This document shows, one piece after another, positions 9,555-17,801 of a stretch of DNA of 64,000 nucleotides. The notes beneath the pieces were generated by a model. That model did no database searches, was not told where the DNA came from, and worked only from the letters and a program-made list of their open reading frames with translations. Source of the stretch: Pseudoalteromonas sp. A25 (GTDB taxonomy: Bacteria; Pseudomonadota; Gammaproteobacteria; Enterobacterales; Alteromonadaceae). Both the position numbers and the translations under genes were made by a program. The stretch covers positions 1,272,001-1,336,000 of the forward strand of contig NZ_AP021846.1 of the NCBI RefSeq assembly GCF_009176705.1. Direction: 5' to 3'. Position 1 is the stretch's first letter; every line of letters begins with the position of its first letter.

Positions 9555-10289
9555 ATGGCATCATCGGTGAGTAAAGCCATGGGGTATCAGACATCTGATA
9601 ATATACACAAAGTGGTGGAACGTCATGCATCACTTGTCAAAAAAGTGGCGTGTCATTTATTGGCGCGTTTACCTGCCAATATTCAACTAGATGATTTGGT
9701 ACAGTCTGGCATGATCGGGCTAATCGAAGCGACAAAGAATTTTGATGCCTCGAAAGGTGCTAGTTTTGAAACATTTGCGGGTATCCGGATACGCGGTGCA
9801 ATGTTGGATGAAATTCGCAGAGGAGACTGGGCTCCCCGCTCAGTGCACCGCAAAAGCAGAATGGTTGCCGAAGCCATTGCAGAGCTTGAGTCTATCCTTA
9901 ATAGAGAACCAAAAGACACTGAAATTGCTGAAAAACTTGATATTACGCTAGATGAGTACCATCATATTCTTAGTGATGTTAATTGCAGTAAAGTCATAGG
10001 TATAGAAGATTTAGGTGTAGATGAAGATGTCATTTCGCCTGCAGACAATGATTTATCGCTAGACAAACCATTTAATAACGTTAAAAATGAACGCTTTAAC
10101 GAATCGTTAGTGGCAGCGATAAAATCTTTGCCAGAAAGAGACGCCCTAGTGTTGTCGCTTTATTACAACGATGAAATGAATTTAAAAGAAATCGGGCAAA
10201 TACTAGATGTAAGTGAATCTCGTGTTAGCCAAATTCATGGGCAGGCAATGATAAGGCTAAGAGCTAAAATCAATGACTGGGTCAATTAG
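9555..10289 (+). CDS. fliA: Flagellar sigma factor FliA (sigma-28)
   Basis: FliA directs RNA polymerase to late flagellar and chemotaxis promoters. The 244-aa product has sigma region 2 (about 25-100, with 'GAMLDEIRRGDWAPRSVHRK'), region 3, and the C-terminal region 4 helix-turn-helix ('LKEIGQILDVSESRVSQIHG'). It follows flhG immediately. An anti-sigma gene (flgM) is not in the window, as is usual for this gene order. Confidence 0.97.
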   Translation: MASSVSKAMGYQTSDNIHKVVERHASLVKKVACHLLARLPANIQLDDLVQSGMIGLIEATKNFDASKGASFETFAGIRIRGAMLDEIRRGDWAPRSVHRKSRMVAEAIAELESILNREPKDTEIAEKLDITLDEYHHILSDVNCSKVIGIEDLGVDEDVISPADNDLSLDKPFNNVKNERFNESLVAAIKSLPERDALVLSLYYNDEMNLKEIGQILDVSESRVSQIHGQAMIRLRAKINDWVN

Positions 10290-10327
10290 AGTAAAAATAA
10301 TAGGTTCAAACCTCACTGGAGGATGTT

Positions 10328-10711
10328 TTGGATAAAAACATGAAAATTCTCGTGGTTGATGATTTTTCTACAATGAGGAGAATAATCAAAAACCTGCTTA
10401 GAGATTTAGGCTTTACCAATGTACAAGAAGCTGACGATGGTAGTACTGCGCTTCCAATGCTACAAAATCAAGAGTTTGATTTTGTGGTCACTGATTGGAA
10501 TATGCCTGGCATGCAAGGTATAGATTTGCTCAGAGCAATTAGGGCGGATGAAAACCTTAAGCACATCCCAGTGTTAATGGTGACAGCGGAAGCCAAGAAA
10601 GAGCAAATTGTAGCAGCAGCGCAAGCTGGGGTTAACGGTTATATCGTCAAACCTTTTACTGCAGGAACACTAAAAACTAAGTTAGAAAAAGTGTTTGAAC
10701 GTTTAGGCTAA
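10328..10711 (+). CDS. cheY: Chemotaxis response regulator CheY
   Basis: CheY is the single-domain receiver that carries the phosphoryl signal from CheA to FliM. The 127-aa protein has the acid pair DD near residues 14-15, the phospho-acceptor Asp in VTDWNMPG, the conserved Thr of MVTAEAKK and the Lys of VKPF. The start is taken as TTG at 10328 because GGAGG lies about 5 bases before it; the next ATG at 10340 (MKILVVDD) would be 17 bases from that site. This N-terminal extension (MDKNMK) is also usual in Vibrio CheY. Confidence 0.96.
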   Translation: MDKNMKILVVDDFSTMRRIIKNLLRDLGFTNVQEADDGSTALPMLQNQEFDFVVTDWNMPGMQGIDLLRAIRADENLKHIPVLMVTAEAKKEQIVAAAQAGVNGYIVKPFTAGTLKTKLEKVFERLG

Positions 10712-10731
10712 GAACTAAGAAGGAGAGGCTA

Positions 10732-11514
10732 ATGTCAACGCCTTCTGTGCCGCAGATCAGCCTTGAACAGGCGAAACAGCTTGTTGCTTATTTAGAACAA
10801 GGCGAACAAGAAAAAGCAGATCAATTAATTTTAGAAGCTGCGAACAAAGAGCAATCAGAGTTGTTTGCAGAGGTCGGTAAGTTAACACGACAGCTGCATG
10901 AATCTTTGAAAAACTTTGAACTCGATACGCGTCTTGCTGATTTGACGACTGAAGCCCTTCCTGATGCAAAGCAACGTTTAAATTATGTCATGGAAATGAC
11001 AGAAAACGCTGCAAATAAAACGATGGATGCCGTAGAGGCAAGCTTGCCTTTGGCCCAACAGTTAGCGGATGACCTGTCAAGCATAAAACCAACTTGGGAT
11101 CGTCTCATGAGACGTGATATCCAACTAGGTGAATTTAAATCTCTATGTCATGATTTAGATAAGTTTATGCAAGGGTCTCAAACGCGAACAGATGAGTTAC
11201 AAAGCTTGATGACGAACGTGTTGATGGCGCAAGACTATCAAGACTTAACAGGGCAAGTGATCCGTCGAGTGATCGAGCTGGTTAGAGAAGTTGAAGATAG
11301 CCTTATCAATTTGTTGACCGTATTTGGCACGTCAGACGAACTACCCAGCAAAAACAAACAAGTTCAAAGCAATGTTAGTTCGCAAAATGATGTTGATGTT
11401 GACGTTAATGAAATCTCGGGGCCAGAAGGTCCAATTATTGATGCAGATCAGCGAGATGATGTTGTGTCTGGTCAAGATGAAGTTGATGATTTGCTATCAA
11501 GTTTAGGCTTCTAA
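10732..11514 (+). CDS. cheZ: CheY-P phosphatase CheZ
   Basis: CheZ removes phosphate from CheY-P as a long four-helix-bundle dimer. The 260-aa product is largely helical with the catalytic region 'MAQDYQDLTGQVIRRVIEL' (catalytic Gln in the QDLTGQ segment), an acidic flexible linker (about 200-245), and the C-terminal CheY-binding peptide DEVDDLLSSLGF (249-260). A purine-rich ribosome-binding site (AAGGAGAGG) precedes the ATG. It sits 20 bases after cheY and 13 before cheA. Confidence 0.95.
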   Translation: MSTPSVPQISLEQAKQLVAYLEQGEQEKADQLILEAANKEQSELFAEVGKLTRQLHESLKNFELDTRLADLTTEALPDAKQRLNYVMEMTENAANKTMDAVEASLPLAQQLADDLSSIKPTWDRLMRRDIQLGEFKSLCHDLDKFMQGSQTRTDELQSLMTNVLMAQDYQDLTGQVIRRVIELVREVEDSLINLLTVFGTSDELPSKNKQVQSNVSSQNDVDVDVNEISGPEGPIIDADQRDDVVSGQDEVDDLLSSLGF

Positions 11515-11527
11515 TAGGAGAGTATGC

Positions 11528-13738
11528 ATGAGCTTTGAAGTCGATGAAGATATCCTACAAGACTTTCTCGTAGAAGCCGGGGAAATTCTAGAGCTGCTGT
11601 CGGAGCAGCTTGTTGAGTTGGAAAATAACCCTGAAGATAAAGACCTACTGAATGCAATTTTTAGAGGTTTCCATACTGTAAAGGGTGGTGCTGGCTTTTT
11701 AAGTATGACTGAGTTGGTCGATGCCTGTCATGGTGCCGAAAACGTTTTTGATGTATTACGCCAAGGACAGCGAAAAGTCACTTCAGAGCTGATGGATGTT
11801 ATTCTCCAATCGCTTGATACTATCAATGAAATGTTCGGCCATATTCAAAACCGTGAACAACCGGAGCCAGCAGATCCTGCTCTTCTTGAAACATTACACC
11901 AGCTTAGTAAACCTCAGTCAGAGGATGAAGTCATAGACTTACCGGATGTAGCTGAACCAGAGGTACCGGTATCAGAAAGCCCTAGCCAGTCAGAAATGAT
12001 TGATGCAGATGATGTTTTGTTTGATATTGATTCAGCGGGTGATGGTACTGAGCAAGATGGTGGTATTGATGAAATAACTGAAGATGAATTTGAAAGCTTG
12101 TTAGATGAGCTACATGGAACTGGAAACGGCCCAGCTAAGGCGGCAAAGGAACCACAAGCTAGCGATTCGCAAAGTGATGGTGATATCACAGATGATGAAT
12201 TTGACAGCTTGCTTGATGAACTTCATGGTGTAGGCAGTTTTGGTACCATTAAGAAAGATGACTCACCAGCACCTGCCCAGGCATCGAGTGAAGCTGCTTC
12301 GAACTCTTCGACAGATTCCGATGACGAAATTAATGACGACGAGTTTGAAGCTTTGCTTGATGAGTTACACGGAAAAGGCAGTGCGCCTCGTTCGGTTGAA
12401 ACGAATCAAGATAAACCAAAGCAAGCAGCATCTCCTCAGCCTGCAAAGCCAGTTGAGGCGCCAAAGCCACCTCCGGCTGCTAAAGCGCCATCACCAGCGC
12501 CAGCATCCAAAACGCCTGTATCAGAGCCTGCAGCGGCTCCACCAGCTGCGAAAAAGGCACCTGCACCTCAAGCTGAAACAACTGTTCGAGTGGATACCAA
12601 ACGACTTGATCAGATTATGAATATGGTTGGTGAGTTAGTATTAGTTAGAAACAGGTTGGTTAGCCTAGCCAACAACACCAACAGTGAGGCAATGGGTAAG
12701 GCAATATCAAATCTTGATGTTGTTACGGCAGATTTGCAGGGTGCAGTAATGAAAACCCGGATGCAGCCAATTAAGAAGGTTTTTGGTCGTTTTCCTCGAG
12801 TCGTGAGAGATTTGGCAAGAAGCCTTAAAAAAGATATCAACTTAGTTTTGGAAGGTGAAGAGACAGATTTAGATAAGAATCTTGTTGAGGCTCTTGCTGA
12901 TCCGCTTGTTCACCTTGTTCGAAACTCTGTTGATCATGGTATAGAAATGCCAGATGTACGTGAAGCTGCAGGAAAAATCCGTACAGGTACGGTCACATTA
13001 GCAGCCTCGCAAGAGGGCGATCATATCTTGTTGACTATCAGAGATGATGGTGCAGGTATGGACCCTGAAAAACTTAAGAAGATTGCGATAAACAAAGGTG
13101 TAATTGACTCTGATCAGGCTAGTAGACTGTCAGATACAGAAGCTTATAACCTCATATTTGCACCAGGATTTTCGACTAAAGAGGAAATCTCAGACATATC
13201 TGGTCGTGGTGTGGGCATGGATGTTGTGAAGACAAAAATCACTCAGCTTAATGGTTCCATTAATATTCAGTCTGAGCTGGGTGTGGGAACTGTACTAGAG
13301 ATTAAAGTACCACTGACACTGGCTATCTTACCGACATTAATGGTTGTGGTTGGTCAACAAACATTTGCTCTGCCTTTGGCAGGTGTAAGCGAAATCTTCC
13401 ATTTAGATTTAACTAAAACCAACATTGTTGATGGGCAATTAACCATCATTGTTCGTGAAAAAGCGATACCCCTATTCTATTTAGAGCATTGGCTGGTTAA
13501 AGGCGCTGATAGAAGTACTCGTAAAGCTGAAGGGCATGTTGTTATTGTGCAAATTGGAACTAAACAAGTTGGTTTTGTTGTTGATTCATTAATTGGTCAA
13601 GAAGAAGTTGTTATCAAGCCCCTTGATGCGTTGCTACAGGGTACACCAGGTATGGCTGGTGCGACCATTACATCAGATGGTGGTATTGCCCTTATATTGG
13701 ATGTACCTAATATGCTTAAGTATTATGCGGGCAAATAA
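11528..13738 (+). CDS. cheA: Chemotaxis histidine kinase CheA
   Basis: CheA autophosphorylates in response to chemoreceptors and passes phosphate to CheY and CheB. The 736-aa protein has a P1 Hpt domain with the phospho-accepting His49 (FRGFHTVKGG), a long acidic and Pro/Ala-rich region (about 130-350), then P3 dimerisation, the P4 ATPase domain with the N box (LVRNSVDHGIE, 463-473) and G box (DDGAGMD, 506-512), and the P5 CheW-like domain. No ordinary P2 domain is obvious. Instead three near-identical 15-residue copies of I-[TN]-[ED]-D-E-F-[ED]-x-L-L-D-E-L-H-G lie at 183-197, 220-234 and 268-282. Confidence 0.96.
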   Translation: MSFEVDEDILQDFLVEAGEILELLSEQLVELENNPEDKDLLNAIFRGFHTVKGGAGFLSMTELVDACHGAENVFDVLRQGQRKVTSELMDVILQSLDTINEMFGHIQNREQPEPADPALLETLHQLSKPQSEDEVIDLPDVAEPEVPVSESPSQSEMIDADDVLFDIDSAGDGTEQDGGIDEITEDEFESLLDELHGTGNGPAKAAKEPQASDSQSDGDITDDEFDSLLDELHGVGSFGTIKKDDSPAPAQASSEAASNSSTDSDDEINDDEFEALLDELHGKGSAPRSVETNQDKPKQAASPQPAKPVEAPKPPPAAKAPSPAPASKTPVSEPAAAPPAAKKAPAPQAETTVRVDTKRLDQIMNMVGELVLVRNRLVSLANNTNSEAMGKAISNLDVVTADLQGAVMKTRMQPIKKVFGRFPRVVRDLARSLKKDINLVLEGEETDLDKNLVEALADPLVHLVRNSVDHGIEMPDVREAAGKIRTGTVTLAASQEGDHILLTIRDDGAGMDPEKLKKIAINKGVIDSDQASRLSDTEAYNLIFAPGFSTKEEISDISGRGVGMDVVKTKITQLNGSINIQSELGVGTVLEIKVPLTLAILPTLMVVVGQQTFALPLAGVSEIFHLDLTKTNIVDGQLTIIVREKAIPLFYLEHWLVKGADRSTRKAEGHVVIVQIGTKQVGFVVDSLIGQEEVVIKPLDALLQGTPGMAGATITSDGGIALILDVPNMLKYYAGK

Positions 13739-13765
13739 CGTTATTAATTTTAGCCTGATAGACAC

Positions 13766-13790
13766 AGTGGTGCCTTGCGCACCACTTTTT
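13766..13790 (+). terminator. Intrinsic-terminator-like hairpin between cheA and cheB
   Basis: AGTGGTGC (13766-13773) and GCACCACT (13779-13786) form a perfect 8-base-pair stem with a 5-base loop, directly followed by a run of five T (13786-13790). It lies 27 bases after the cheA stop and before cheB. As the genes on both sides belong to one chemotaxis cluster, this could act as a partial terminator that lowers expression of cheB and the genes after it, or as a transcript-processing or stability element. Confidence 0.55.
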
Positions 13791-13817
13791 AGATCTGAAT
13801 TTTAAACGAGCGTGCCA

Positions 13818-14930
13818 ATGGCAGTTAAAGTATTAGTTGTAGATGATTCGAGCTTTTTTAGACGTAGAGTCAGCGAAATTCTTGAATTGGATAGTGACAT
13901 CAAAGTAATCGACTTTGCCGTTAATGGTAAAGAGGCTGTGGAGAAAGCGGCATCTTTGAAGCCTGACGTGATCACTATGGATGTGGAAATGCCCGTGCTA
14001 GATGGTATTAGCGCGGTAAAGCAGATAATGGCATCTAATCCAACACCAATATTGATGTTTTCGTCTTTAACTAGAGAGGGGGCAAGTGCCACCCTAGATG
14101 CGCTCGATGCAGGTGCTTTGGATTTTTTACCTAAAAAGTTTGAAGATATTGCTCGCAATAGTGATGACGCGATAAAGTCTTTACAGACAAAAGTAAAGGA
14201 AATCGGTCGTCGAAGATTGTCAAGGTTCTCAACTATTGCGCCAACTCGACAATCGACAAGACCTGCTGCCGGTAGTAAAACAAGTATAAGTCAACCCGAT
14301 AGAACCTTTCAGCGTGCAGGGGCGTTAAGTACCTCTGGCAGTACTGCTAAGGCATCTGGTAAAAAGTATCAATTAGTCGCAATTGGTACTTCAACAGGTG
14401 GGCCTGTTGCTTTACAAACTATCTTGACACAGTTACCTGCAAATTTCCCATATCCCATTTTACTGATTCAGCATATGCCTGCGGCATTTACACCTGCATT
14501 TGCCAGTCGCTTAAACAGCCTTTGTAAAATACGAGTAAAAGAAGCACAACAGGGGGACAGGCTCGAAGCAGGGGTTGCCTATCTAGCTCCCGGTGGACAA
14601 CAAATGATGGTTGAATCTCGTGGCACCCTCAAAGTTTTTGAAGATGACAGCCCGCGTATCACTTATAAGCCGAGTGTGGATGTTACTTTTGCCAGTGCTG
14701 CAAAGGCTTATCAAGGTGATGTATTGGCTGTTGTACTCACTGGTATGGGGGCCGATGGACGAGATGGCGCTCGCATGCTTAAGCAAGCTGGTGCAACTAT
14801 TTGGGCACAAGACGAAAAAACATGTGTCGTTTATGGTATGCCTCAAGCAATTGCTAATGCAGGCTTAGCCAGTGAGCACATAGCGCTACCTGATGTAGCT
14901 GTGCGTATAACTAAAGAGGTAGGTTGTTAA
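13818..14930 (+). CDS. cheB: Chemoreceptor methylesterase/deamidase CheB
   Basis: CheB demethylates and deamidates chemoreceptors when its receiver domain is phosphorylated by CheA. The product (370 aa from ATG 13818) has a receiver domain (phospho-Asp in TMDVEMPV), a linker near 140-190, and the C-terminal esterase with the Ser of GTSTGGP, the His of QHMP and the Asp in MGADGRDG. The frame is also open from GTG 13812, adding two residues (MP); the ATG is preferred because family members begin MA-[VI][14 protein letters not shown]. There is no cheR nearby. Confidence 0.95.
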   Translation: MAVKVLVVDDSSFFRRRVSEILELDSDIKVIDFAVNGKEAVEKAASLKPDVITMDVEMPVLDGISAVKQIMASNPTPILMFSSLTREGASATLDALDAGALDFLPKKFEDIARNSDDAIKSLQTKVKEIGRRRLSRFSTIAPTRQSTRPAAGSKTSISQPDRTFQRAGALSTSGSTAKASGKKYQLVAIGTSTGGPVALQTILTQLPANFPYPILLIQHMPAAFTPAFASRLNSLCKIRVKEAQQGDRLEAGVAYLAPGGQQMMVESRGTLKVFEDDSPRITYKPSVDVTFASAAKAYQGDVLAVVLTGMGADGRDGARMLKQAGATIWAQDEKTCVVYGMPQAIANAGLASEHIALPDVAVRITKEVGC

Positions 14931-14998
14931 CTATTAGCACTTTAATGCCTAAAAACAATAATAACAACAAGCTCATAATCTGGAGATAGCATTAGGTC

Positions 14999-15769
14999 GT
15001 GAAAATTTGGACAGTAGCAAACCAAAAAGGCGGAGTAGGGAAAACCACTACGACAGTGAGTTTAGGGGGGATATTAGCACTACAAGGTAAACGAGTATTG
15101 CTTATCGATACCGACCCGCATGCTTCATTGACCTATTATTTTGGCATTGACTCTGAAGAATTAGAGATCAGTGTTTATGATATTTTTGCACGTGGTAGTG
15201 CAATGCAAGGTGAAGAGATTTTGCAAGCACTTTGCCCGTCAACCATTGATAATTTAGATATTTTGCCCGCAACGATGGCAATTGCCACATTAGATAGAAG
15301 CTTGGGAAACCGAGCTGGTATGGGGCTGGTATTAAAGAAGGCTTTGGAAAAAATAAGTGAACATTATGACTATGCAATATTAGACTGCCCGCCTGTGCTT
15401 GGTGTGCTCATGGTTAATGCTCTGGCTGCGAGTGAGAGAATTCTGATCCCCGTGCAAACAGAGTTCTTGGCGCTAAAAGGGTTGGATAGAATGATGCGTA
15501 CGATGGAATTAATGCAAAGTTCGCAATCGAAGAAATATCAATATACCATAATACCAACAATGTACGATAAACGTACCAAAGCATCTTTAGAAGCATATAA
15601 AACTTTGTTGACGACTTATAAAAATTACGTATGGCCAGGTGTAATCCCTGTTGACACTAAGTTTCGAGACGCGAGTTTGGCACAAAAGGTGCCTATAGAA
15701 TACTGTCCTAAATCAAGGGGCGTATTTGCTTATCGCGCACTACTAGATTATTTGTTGCAGGTCAAATAG
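14999..15769 (+). CDS. parC: ParA-like ATPase for polar chemotaxis arrays, ParC
   Basis: The 256-aa product is a ParA/Soj-type ATPase with a deviant Walker A motif KGGVGKTT at residues 10-17 and the downstream 'DTDPHASLTYYFG' and 'DCPPVLG' motifs. In Vibrio the ParA-like protein encoded between cheB and the CheW-like parP is ParC, which directs chemotaxis arrays to the cell pole and ensures that both daughters inherit one. The identical neighbourhood here supports the same role. It must not be confused with topoisomerase IV ParC. The start is GTG 14999, needed to keep the N-terminal beta strand (MKIWTVANQKGG). Confidence 0.88.
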   Translation: MKIWTVANQKGGVGKTTTTVSLGGILALQGKRVLLIDTDPHASLTYYFGIDSEELEISVYDIFARGSAMQGEEILQALCPSTIDNLDILPATMAIATLDRSLGNRAGMGLVLKKALEKISEHYDYAILDCPPVLGVLMVNALAASERILIPVQTEFLALKGLDRMMRTMELMQSSQSKKYQYTIIPTMYDKRTKASLEAYKTLLTTYKNYVWPGVIPVDTKFRDASLAQKVPIEYCPKSRGVFAYRALLDYLLQVK

Positions 15770-15777
15770 AGGTATAA

Positions 15778-16548
15778 ATGAGTAAACATTTGTTTGCTAA
15801 TGAAAAAGTAATGAAGCAGTATCTTGGGGCGCTACTTTCAGAGGAAGAGCCTGAAGATAAATCATTGCTGCCTGTAGCCAAATTACTAGAACAGGTGTCT
15901 GATGTTTCTGAATTAAAACAAGCTGAGCCGAAAAAAGTTGCGCAGACCCAAGAGGCTGAAAAGGTCAAAGCTGACTTTGTTGAAGAGCAGGAAATCCCTG
16001 AAGAACAAACAAAAAATCTTGAGATAACAGAAAATAATACTATTATCAAAGAAACAGCCGAAGCTTTAAATCAATTAGTTAGCGCGAAAGAAGCTTATGG
16101 TGAAAATGAATTCCAAGCGTTATTTTTTGAAGTGGCTGGTTTAACGCTTGCAGTACCTTTAAAGTCTCTGGGTGGTATTCATCAGCTTGGTGAAGTTAAC
16201 CAGTTGTTTGGCAAACCAAAGTGGTTCAAAGGCGTGATGTTAAATCGCGACGAAAAGTTAAACGTTGTTGATACTGCTCGTTGGGTTATGCCTGAAAAGT
16301 ATACTGCAGAATTGGAAGCTGGCCTCAATTATCAGTATTTAATCACTTTAGGTGATAGCCCATGGGGATTGTTGGCGGAAAACTTGGTAAATAACATTAC
16401 TTTACAGCCTGATGATGTAAAATGGCGAACAGGTGATGGTAAAAGACCATGGCTAGCTGGCGTAATAAAAGAAAAAATGTGCGCTTTGATTGATGTAGAA
16501 AACTTAAACCGCTTGCTTGAGCAAGGCCTCGATAGTCGAGAGCAGTAA
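15778..16548 (+). CDS. parP: CheW-like polar array protein ParP
   Basis: The 256-aa protein has an acidic, Glu/Lys/Gln-rich disordered N-terminal region (about 1-105) and a C-terminal CheW-like domain (about 110-250, with 'FEVAGLTLAVPLKSLGGI'). In Vibrio this gene, between parC and cheW, encodes ParP, which binds ParC with its N-terminal part and CheA and receptors with its C-terminal part, so that arrays are held at the pole. The gene starts 8 bases after parC. Name and role come from synteny and domain layout. Confidence 0.87.
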   Translation: MSKHLFANEKVMKQYLGALLSEEEPEDKSLLPVAKLLEQVSDVSELKQAEPKKVAQTQEAEKVKADFVEEQEIPEEQTKNLEITENNTIIKETAEALNQLVSAKEAYGENEFQALFFEVAGLTLAVPLKSLGGIHQLGEVNQLFGKPKWFKGVMLNRDEKLNVVDTARWVMPEKYTAELEAGLNYQYLITLGDSPWGLLAENLVNNITLQPDDVKWRTGDGKRPWLAGVIKEKMCALIDVENLNRLLEQGLDSREQ

Positions 16549-16572
16549 ACAAGATCTTTTTGGAGTTAAACC

Positions 16573-17070
16573 ATGAGCCAAGATAGACTACTTTCCGCAG
16601 ACAAAAATGCCGATAGTAATGATGAAGTTCTTCAATGGGTGACCTATAAACTCGAGGATGAAACTTACGGTATTAATGTAATGCAGGTACAAGAGGTATT
16701 GCGTTATACAGAAATTGCACCCGTTCCAGGCGCACCCGCATATGTTTTAGGAATAATCAATCTGCGTGGTAACGTTGTAACAGTTATAGATACGCGTGCT
16801 CGCTTTGGGTTGGTCAGCTCGGAAGTAACCGATAACTCTCGTATCGTTATAATTGAAGCTGAAAAGCAGGTTATTGGTATTTTAGTTGATAGTGTTGCTG
16901 AAGTAGTTTACCTGCGAAGTTCTGAGATAGACAGCGCGCCGAATATTGGTACTGAGGAGAGCGCAAAATTCATCCAAGGCGTATCTAATCGTGAAGGTGA
17001 GCTGCTTATTTTGGTTGATTTGAATAAGCTGCTCAGTGATGACGAGTGGGATGAGTTGAGTCACATATAA
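16573..17070 (+). CDS. cheW: Chemotaxis coupling protein CheW
   Basis: CheW links CheA to chemoreceptors in the array. The 165-aa protein is a single CheW domain with 'WVTYKLEDETYGINVMQVQE' near the N-terminus and 'IINLRGNVVTVIDTRARFG' in the middle, plus a short N-terminal extension. A good ribosome-binding site (TTTTTGGAG) precedes ATG 16573. It is followed 3 bases later by the DUF2802 gene. Confidence 0.95.
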   Translation: MSQDRLLSADKNADSNDEVLQWVTYKLEDETYGINVMQVQEVLRYTEIAPVPGAPAYVLGIINLRGNVVTVIDTRARFGLVSSEVTDNSRIVIIEAEKQVIGILVDSVAEVVYLRSSEIDSAPNIGTEESAKFIQGVSNREGELLILVDLNKLLSDDEWDELSHI

Positions 17071-17073
17071 ACT

Positions 17074-17496
17074 GTGGAAGTTGTAAACAATAATCTGGTT
17101 TTACTGGTAGTAATAGCTTCTTGCTTACTAACTTTGGTCTGCTTAGGGCTGGTATTTATGCTAAGCAAGCGTTTAGGTATTAGCCATCAAGAGATCCACT
17201 CCCTTAAGCATAAAGTTAAGGATGCTCATGATCAAACAGCCATTTTGCGCAGTGAAGTGGCTGAAGTAAGAAGTAGCTTGATGAACATAGGTAAACGTCT
17301 TGTTGCCTGTGAAAATTATGCAAAAGATATTGCGCAGCAGCAGGCTGCCCAAAAGTATGATGATCCAGACGCAAAAATTTACTCCCGAGCAGTTAAAATG
17401 ATTGAGCTTGGCGCAGACTTAGAAGAAATAATGCGCGAGTGTGAGCTACCTCGTGCAGAGGCCGAGCTACTGATGTCTTTACATCAAAAGTCTTAA
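17074..17496 (+). CDS. DUF2802 membrane protein of the chemotaxis cluster
   Basis: The 140-aa product has one N-terminal membrane helix (about residues 7-30), a probable coiled coil (about 35-95) and a small C-terminal segment with 'MIELGADLEEIMRECELPRAEAELLM' character, resembling a short helix-turn-helix-like fold. This matches the DUF2802 family found after cheW in Vibrio, Shewanella and relatives; its function is not established. The start is GTG 17074, three bases after the cheW stop. Its stop codon directly abuts the stop codon of the convergent gene at 17497. Confidence 0.85.
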   Translation: MEVVNNNLVLLVVIASCLLTLVCLGLVFMLSKRLGISHQEIHSLKHKVKDAHDQTAILRSEVAEVRSSLMNIGKRLVACENYAKDIAQQQAAQKYDDPDAKIYSRAVKMIELGADLEEIMRECELPRAEAELLMSLHQKS

Positions 17497-17793
17497 CTAG
17501 GCTTTGATATCAAGTTTACTGCTAAAGCCTTTCCAGCCTGGTGGAAATTTCCCACGCAAGACATATGAAAACGCAATAAGCTCTGCTATTACATAGTAGA
17601 GCTCTTTTGGGATCTCTTGATGCAAATCTAATTGGCTGAGCGTGCTTGCTAGCTGGGCATCTTCATGGATCATGATGCCTTTTTCTTTAGCTAGTTTGAT
17701 CACTTCATCAGCCAGCTCGCCAAAACCTTTACATGCAACATGCGGTGAGCTTCCTGCCTCATATAATAATCCGATTGCGGTTTTTTGCTCCAT
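17497..17793 (-). CDS. Stand-alone FlhB C-terminal-domain protein (EscU/YscU/HrcU family)
   Basis: The 98-aa protein resembles only the second half of the FlhB cytoplasmic domain, the part that follows the NPTH cleavage site: it has 'ACKGFGELADEVIKLAKEKG', 'IHEDAQLASTLSQLDLHQEIP' and 'YYVIAELIAFSYVL'. There is no NPTH motif and no membrane segment. Full-length flhB is present at 3892, so this is an extra copy of the switch domain. It is 8 bases downstream of a FliK-like gene on the same strand, suggesting that the two act together. Role unknown; comparable small proteins (FlhX type) can support FlhB function in some bacteria. Confidence 0.85.
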   Translation of the reverse strand: MEQKTAIGLLYEAGSSPHVACKGFGELADEVIKLAKEKGIMIHEDAQLASTLSQLDLHQEIPKELYYVIAELIAFSYVLRGKFPPGWKGFSSKLDIKA

Positions 17794-17801
17794 GTTCGCT
17801 C

